Shown: in pieces, positions 56,700-64,000 of the stretch
Position numbering within the stretch: position 1 is the first letter of the stretch
Layout of the letters: every line of letters starts with the position of its first letter
Source of the DNA: Kondoa malvinella
Lineage: Eukaryota; Basidiomycota; Agaricostilbomycetes; Agaricostilbales; Kondoaceae
Assembly: GCA_039545315.1 (NCBI GenBank)
Contig: BCIM01000007.1
Coordinates: 708,745-772,744, forward strand
Reading direction: 5' to 3'
Length of the DNA stretch: 64,000 nucleotides
The notes under the pieces: generated by a model
Seen by the model: only the letters and a program-made list of their open reading frames with translations
Databases searched by the model: none
Told to the model about the DNA's origin: nothing
Made by a program: the position numbers and the translations under genes

Positions 56700-58232
56700 A
56701 TGGCTTCGATTTCCCCTTCAAAAGTGTGGAACATGGACATGGTTATCGCGACCATCAAAGGAGCAAAGACTTATATCTGTACGTAAACAGCTCATCGCGC
56801 TCGACCGATCCTCATGTGCTGTAGACGCCTTGGTAACGCTCATGATGTGGGATTGGGCCGTCTGCTTGTCAAGAGAATATCGCTTGATATGGCAAAAGGA
56901 ACGCTCCGCTCTGTCTGTGCTCTACGTTGCTACTCGATATCTGGGCAATTTGCTACTTCTCTGTGCGTTTCTTCGATTTCGATCTGGCTAGATTTTGACC
57001 TGTCGATAGTATGCGTCGTATTTTACTCTACAACATGGACAGAAGAAGCTTGCAAGTCGATCCATCACTTTCAGCCCATTGCCTTTGCCCTCCTCCAGAT
57101 GCTGTGTCAAGCAGCTTTCATCTACATTACTTGGGAACTGCTCGGTCAATTTCGTCTATTGCTGCTTCTCGCTACCTTCTTTGTGGTTGAGCTGGTCATA
57201 CTTGCTATCGGCATCACTCGCTTCGAGCCGTATGTGATGCCGCCGCAAGCTCATAACGGTAAGCATCCTAATGGCTAAGTCTTTGCACCTCTCATGTTTC
57301 CGACAGGATGCATCTCGTCCGGTGGAATAGAATACGACCCGCTTGTCATGGCCTGTCCGTATCCTTCACCTTGTTCTGTTTCACGCTGACCATCAAGCAG
57401 TCTTTCTCGCGCCACTCGCTTTTCATACCATTCATGGCATCCTACTATCCTACTTCTGCTTCAAGTACTTTAAAGAATACACCCACATCACACCAAAGGA
57501 GTTCCTCATCCGTTTCCAACTGCCTTTTTATAGCGTCGTCTTCATCTGTCATTTGTGAGTCGCCTCCATATAGTATTTGATGACAGCTGATTATGTCGCA
57601 GAGCCAATGTAATCACATACCTGCAATCCGCGAATAAGATTCTCAGGCCTCTCGGCTCTCCTGTTGCAGTGGTATGCCCTACCTTAGCATCTTCGTTGCT
57701 CTGACTAAACGAATGCTAGATCGGTACTGTCATCATGTATGTCTACATAGAGTCGTTACATCCCTACTAAATTTCTCATAGGACCTGTCGAACAATCCTA
57801 AACTTGAAAAGCGACCGTGCCTCACCACTCAATTCCAGTCGTCTTGTCACGCGCGTCATCCCAGGCTCTGGTACACCCCAACCGCTTCCGGAAAAGCTCA
57901 AAGTCAGCACCAGATCCATCAGCTTTCTCGACCCTGATCCCTTCGCCGGTCCTCGCCCTGTTTCACGCGGAAGAAAGATCACTTTACCTTCATTCGGAGG
58001 TCGATTGTTTGATTTCGAAAGTAAAGTCGAACATGCTGCTGGTGCTCGACCACAAACTGCCGGCACCCCTTTTCGGAATCTAAGATCAGCTAAGGGTAGT
58101 CCAGGGAGCTTTGGCGGTATAAAAGTGGAGATGACTAGCGTGTACGAGGAAGAAGGCGTTGAAGCGGATTTGGATCGAAAGGATAGAGAGTCGTTGGATA
58201 TTCAGGCTTGCACGAGGGAATCGTCTGTTTGA
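56700..58232 (+). CDS. DUF6533-domain seven-helix membrane protein
   Basis: Starts MASISPSKVWNMDMVIATIKG. The DUF6533-type opening is LVTLMMWDWAVCLSREYRLIW followed by VLYVATRYLGNL. Further helices: LCVSSISIWL-type segment near 56970, AFALLQMLCQAAFIYITW, LLLLATFFVVELVILAIGI, then after 57306 a segment with CPYPSPCSVSR or the alternate frame; SYFCFKYFKEYTHITPKEF; RFQLPFYSVVFICHL; ANVITYLQSAN; VAVIGTVIM. A cytosolic tail with Ser/Pro/Arg (LNSSRLVTRVIPGSGTPQ) ends QACTRESSV. Several short introns; 57300-57480 is uncertain. The family is widespread in mushrooms and other basidiomycetes with no known function. Confidence 0.75.
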
Positions 58233-58276
58233 GTGTGGTCTTATGCATTGGGTATTGTTATGAGTGGTATGATATA

Positions 58277-59824
58277 CTATCGTGCACTGCTATTCAGTAT
58301 GTTTAGCTCTGCTTCCATCTCTTCTATCGCATTCTTGAGTGCTCCTCGCTCCCAATTGCATCCAACAAAACCTTTGCTTTCATCAGCTCAATTTCGCCTA
58401 GCCAGAAGAAAGAAGAGACCCACCAGTATACAGCGCCGTAGCTCCAACAACACCAACGAGTGTACTCAACAACGGAAAGATCCAATTCAAATACCTCAAA
58501 GGCTGACAACTCGCTGCCACTGGGATCAATACGAACCCAGCCAACACACAAGCTCCAAAGATCCTCAACAAGAACGCGGATTCTTTATCCACGTTTTGCG
58601 CATGTCTTCCTAGAGCAAGGATGACCGATTCCAATTGACCCGCCGACAGGGGAGTGGGATATTGCTGCTCTACCGCAGAGGAAGACAGTCGAAATGAAGC
58701 CGAGACGGCAAAATGATCCGAATAGGAAAAAGCATAGCCTGGTACGGGTTGAGTGAATTCCACTGACGTATCCAAGCAGGTGATGGAACATTGTGGGTTC
58801 GCGAGAGTGGGTTGAGCGGGTCGATAAAGGATGTAATCTAGCCGTTTGCCGTAATCCCGTAGTGCGAGAGCGGAGAGATGTTTGCCTGCCGAGTAGAAAT
58901 TGGCGGGCGAGTCGCATGTGACCTGTTGACGAATCAGCATTGTAGAGAGCAAGGGAAGGATGCTTACGCCGTTGGAGGTGATGGATTCTTCTGGTGAGCG
59001 AGCTGAGAATTCGGGGATTGGGTTGGTGACTGTCCATGCGTCGGTTAGATTTCCGTATGAAGTAAGTAATTGTAGGATGAGGGATTGAGGTGTTGAATTC
59101 AGGTCTCCACACTGTGAGTGAGAAACATACGAATCAGCTCGACGCTATCGCAAGCTTCCGCCTCACCACAAAGACATGCCTGCCCTTTTCCGCTGAAGCA
59201 TTGACCATCCTCGCCAATTCCCAAGCTTGCGATAAACGATGCGCTCTTCTATAATGATCATGTTCCGGATACTGGTCACCAGGCGAATAAAAGTGGGTGC
59301 AGTAGACTTCGGCTTTGCCCATCTCGCCCAAATCCACGAGTACACTAACCAGTCGCCTTGTATTGCATGCAGAGGATTGCCATTCAGAGGAAAGGAGAAG
59401 ATGCGAGAGTCTAGGACAGGTCGCCGAGAGAGGATCAGTAGTCCGCTACCCAGAGCACCGGAGTAGAACAGCCTCGAGTAGTTCAGACCGGAATCGCGCG
59501 CTCGTTGTCGCAGGTAGTCTCCATCAGAGCGGACCCAGACTTCTTGCTGAGGACTAGATAAGCTCGAGTACAGCGGCTTCCAGGTGATCTGACGTACCAG
59601 ACAGACAAAGTCATAGCTTGACGCTGGCGCATGATGGACAGAGTTATGATCATTGCTCGTACTTGCCAGCCAGCCGCCTATCGCTTCAAAGCGTTGCTAG
59701 TGACTTGAATTAAGTTCATGTCCCGTCGGGTCATCGAGATCTGCTCTACCTTGCGATGTTTGCTGACTACCCAGAGACCCCAGCAATTCAACGTGAGTAG
59801 CTTCAGATCTAAATCGGTTGCCAT
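58277..59824 (-). CDS. ISC1: Neutral sphingomyelinase / inositol-phosphosphingolipid phospholipase C
   Basis: Mg-dependent phospholipase C that makes ceramide from complex sphingolipids. Exon 1 MATDLDLKLLTLNCWGLWVV; then QRFEAIGGWLAST, YDFVCLQEVWVRSDGDYLRQR (metal-binding Glu), GLLILSRRP, YCTHFYSPGDQ, the CGDLNSTP catalytic motif, RLDYILYRP and the SDHFAVSASF catalytic His. Two C-terminal helices (FLLRIFGACVLAGFVLIPVA; WIFPLLSTLVGVVGATALYT) follow, then CNWERGALKNAIEEMEAELN, as in yeast Isc1. Six or more exons; last intron 58381-58432 region. ATG at 59824 is 124 bp from the divergent Spe3-Lys9 gene. Confidence 0.92.
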
Positions 59825-59948
59825 GTCCTTGCCGTGTTGCGGATGTCAACAATCAAGAAAAATTCATGCAAGACTTTCCCTTCCCAACGATCAAGTGAGT
59901 CGACACAGCAGAGCAGTGTACCAAGAGCAGGGCTAACATAGCCATAGA
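59825..59948. promoter_or_regulatory. 124-bp divergent promoter (ISC1 / SPE3-LYS9)
   Basis: Outward-facing ATGs at 59824 (minus) and 59949 (plus). The + strand frame from ATG 59823 could supply an upstream exon (donor GTGAGT at 59894, acceptor ATAG at 59948), which would overlap the ISC1 start codon; the 59949 ATG is preferred. Confidence 0.4.
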
Positions 59949-62594
<2,646 letters not shown>

Positions 62595-62707
62595 AGAATC
62601 GATGCGTGTGCTGTGTAACCGAAACCCAAAAGCAATCGATATATTTGCAATCTCGTGACCTTTGGCCAACATTCCTATCCACATGTTACCCTATTTCAAA
62701 ACATTCT

Positions 62708-64000
62708 TCAAGGCTTCTCCTTCTCTAGATCCACGTCAGAGTCGATATCAACAGGCGTGGAAAAAGCCGGCAGCTTCTTAAGAGCGACAGTGTGAGCTTG
62801 GAGGTTGAATTGGCTTTCGCTAGATGCAGGGACGCCCAAGATCTCATATTCGATAGGATATCTTGCACACTGAGATCAGCGAATACTTAGCGGTGTAGAT
62901 TTTAGCGCACCTATTGTCGTCGTCATCCTTTCCTGTATCCACCTGCTGACACACCGAAGTCTGAAGGTATGGTTCAGAGCGGCTTTGGCGAGCAGTTGAG
63001 CCATGCGCTTACGCGAATCTGGACTCCTTGGTGCGACTGTTGCTTCCGCTTTCTCAGAATGGGTCTAAGAGCCTTGTAGAACAAGAGGCAATTGATTGGC
63101 GCGACAGTGCAACCGAAGACTGGTCTGATCAGAATATTGACCAGAATATGATTCGAATGCACCTACAGTAGAAGGAGGTGGATATGATGATTGACATCTT
63201 ATGCGTGTCTTGATAACTGAGTGGCACGAGAATGAGGAGGCCATTGCGGCGCTTGACAGACAACTTACACTGATGCTGGACTCAGGCCGATCCAAAGAGC
63301 CAATCCAACTATACAAAGAGTTCAGTATGATGATTGAGCAGACAGGATGAACAAAGCCTACCATGTGAGAGACCCATCAGCAAGATTCCAACTGACTGGA
63401 TTTGCAAGAAGCGACTATTCTCTTTCGTAAGCCAGGCGAAAGCTAGAGACAAAAACCACATAGACTGACTATGACCGTCTAAGCGGTGCGCGCCTTGATG
63501 TGCTGAAGCTCGCGTCTCTGACTACCGTCAATTGGTGACGAAGCATCTTCTGATAAAAATACGTCGCAGGCAGATATACGACCAGAGTAAGGATAAGCAA
63601 GAGGAATCCAGTCCCTTGACATGCTTGACTGAAGAAAGGCTCAGAGCTGATTTTTCCCATTGGGACCAGTGCTTACCTGGCAGCTGTAGTGAATTTGGTT
63701 GACTCGACGCCAATCTTGCCGAAGCCGGCGACAAAGGCAGACGACAGCTGAAAGGTTTGGCCTGGACTCCAGTTCTCGCTAGCTTCGTTCATGCTTGCTT
63801 TGAAAGCTGATGTTGCCCCGTCTAGCTTGCTGTATATGACCGCATATCGAATGAAGAGAAAAAGGATGCTAGTCCGTTCGTCAGATGAGTAGATTGAGGT
63901 AATACGGACTACTTACATGACAGCTTGAATCAAGAAATTTGCAAGGAAGAAGATGTTCAGGGACCGCGGAGTGATAAAGCTACGACCGGCGATTGCTTTA
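62708..64000 (-). CDS. Multi-pass membrane protein, N-terminus cut by window edge
   Basis: Visible exons, from the cut edge: AIAGRSFITPRSLNIFFLA-NFLIQAV, LFLFIRYAVIYSKLDG, FQLSSAFVAGFGKIGVESTKF, GTGFLLLILTLVVYLPATYFY, a short helix around IVGLALWIGLSP, and SNHILVNILIRPVFGCTVAP. A basic loop (LRPILRKRKQQSHQG) follows, then the tail YPIEYEILGVPASSES, ending DIDSDVDLEKEKP. At least seven exons. Family not recognised; topology is GPCR- or RTA1-like only in the loosest sense. Confidence 0.6.

Overview
The window reads as nuclear DNA of a basidiomycete fungus. Almost every gene is broken by many short GT-AG introns (about 42-65 nt), genes lie on both strands with short gaps (about one per 2 kb), and base composition is near balance. 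Two families point to Basidiomycota: a spermidine synthase fused to saccharopine reductase (59.9-62.6 kb), a fusion known from Cryptococcus and other basidiomycetes, and a DUF6533-type membrane protein (56.7-58.2 kb). I cannot place it more finely. No rRNA, tRNA, CRISPR array or intact transposon was recognised by eye.

Layout: 0-2.1 kb, cytochrome P450 (cut by the window edge); 2.3-3.1, small hydrophilic protein; 3.2-5.2, universal stress protein; 5.4-7.5, isocitrate lyase; 7.9-13.5, phospholipase D (PX-PH-HKD); 13.9-15.5, seven-helix membrane protein; 15.6-28.4, a metabolic neighbourhood with two divergent paralogous short-chain dehydrogenases, a Baeyer-Villiger monooxygenase, a gene-poor 2.8 kb stretch, a class C beta-lactamase-fold esterase, an F-box/LRR-like protein and an MFS transporter; 29.0-31.0, DUF676 lipase-like protein and mitochondrial bL13; 31.3-34.2, secreted 5'-nucleotidase; 34.5-37.4, atypical SDR, unknown protein and DsbA-like protein; 37.6-41.9, membrane protein, MYND protein and GILT-type thiol reductase; 42.0-46.2, MIX23, tail-anchored cytochrome b5 and Mdm31; 47.1-49.4, NAF1; 49.7-53.4, AGC kinase; 54.4-56.4, ACOT9-like thioesterase; 56.7-58.2, DUF6533 protein; 58.3-59.8, ISC1-type neutral sphingomyelinase; 59.9-62.6, Spe3-Lys9 fusion; 62.7-64.0, membrane protein cut by the edge.

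Two themes stand out. First, microexons: reading-frame and family conservation require or favour exons of 3 and 7 nt (cytochrome b5), 7 nt (5'-nucleotidase), 10 nt (small hydrophilic protein) and 16 nt (isocitrate lyase), several of them encoding catalytic or ligand residues. Second, the SDR-SDR-BVMO-esterase-MFS group has the enzyme set needed to take an alcohol through a ketone and an ester or lactone to a hydroxy acid, which suggests a ketone-catabolism or tailoring cluster. Many other genes are housekeeping: mitochondrial translation, protein import and morphology, snoRNP assembly, lysine and polyamine synthesis, sphingolipid turnover and the glyoxylate cycle.
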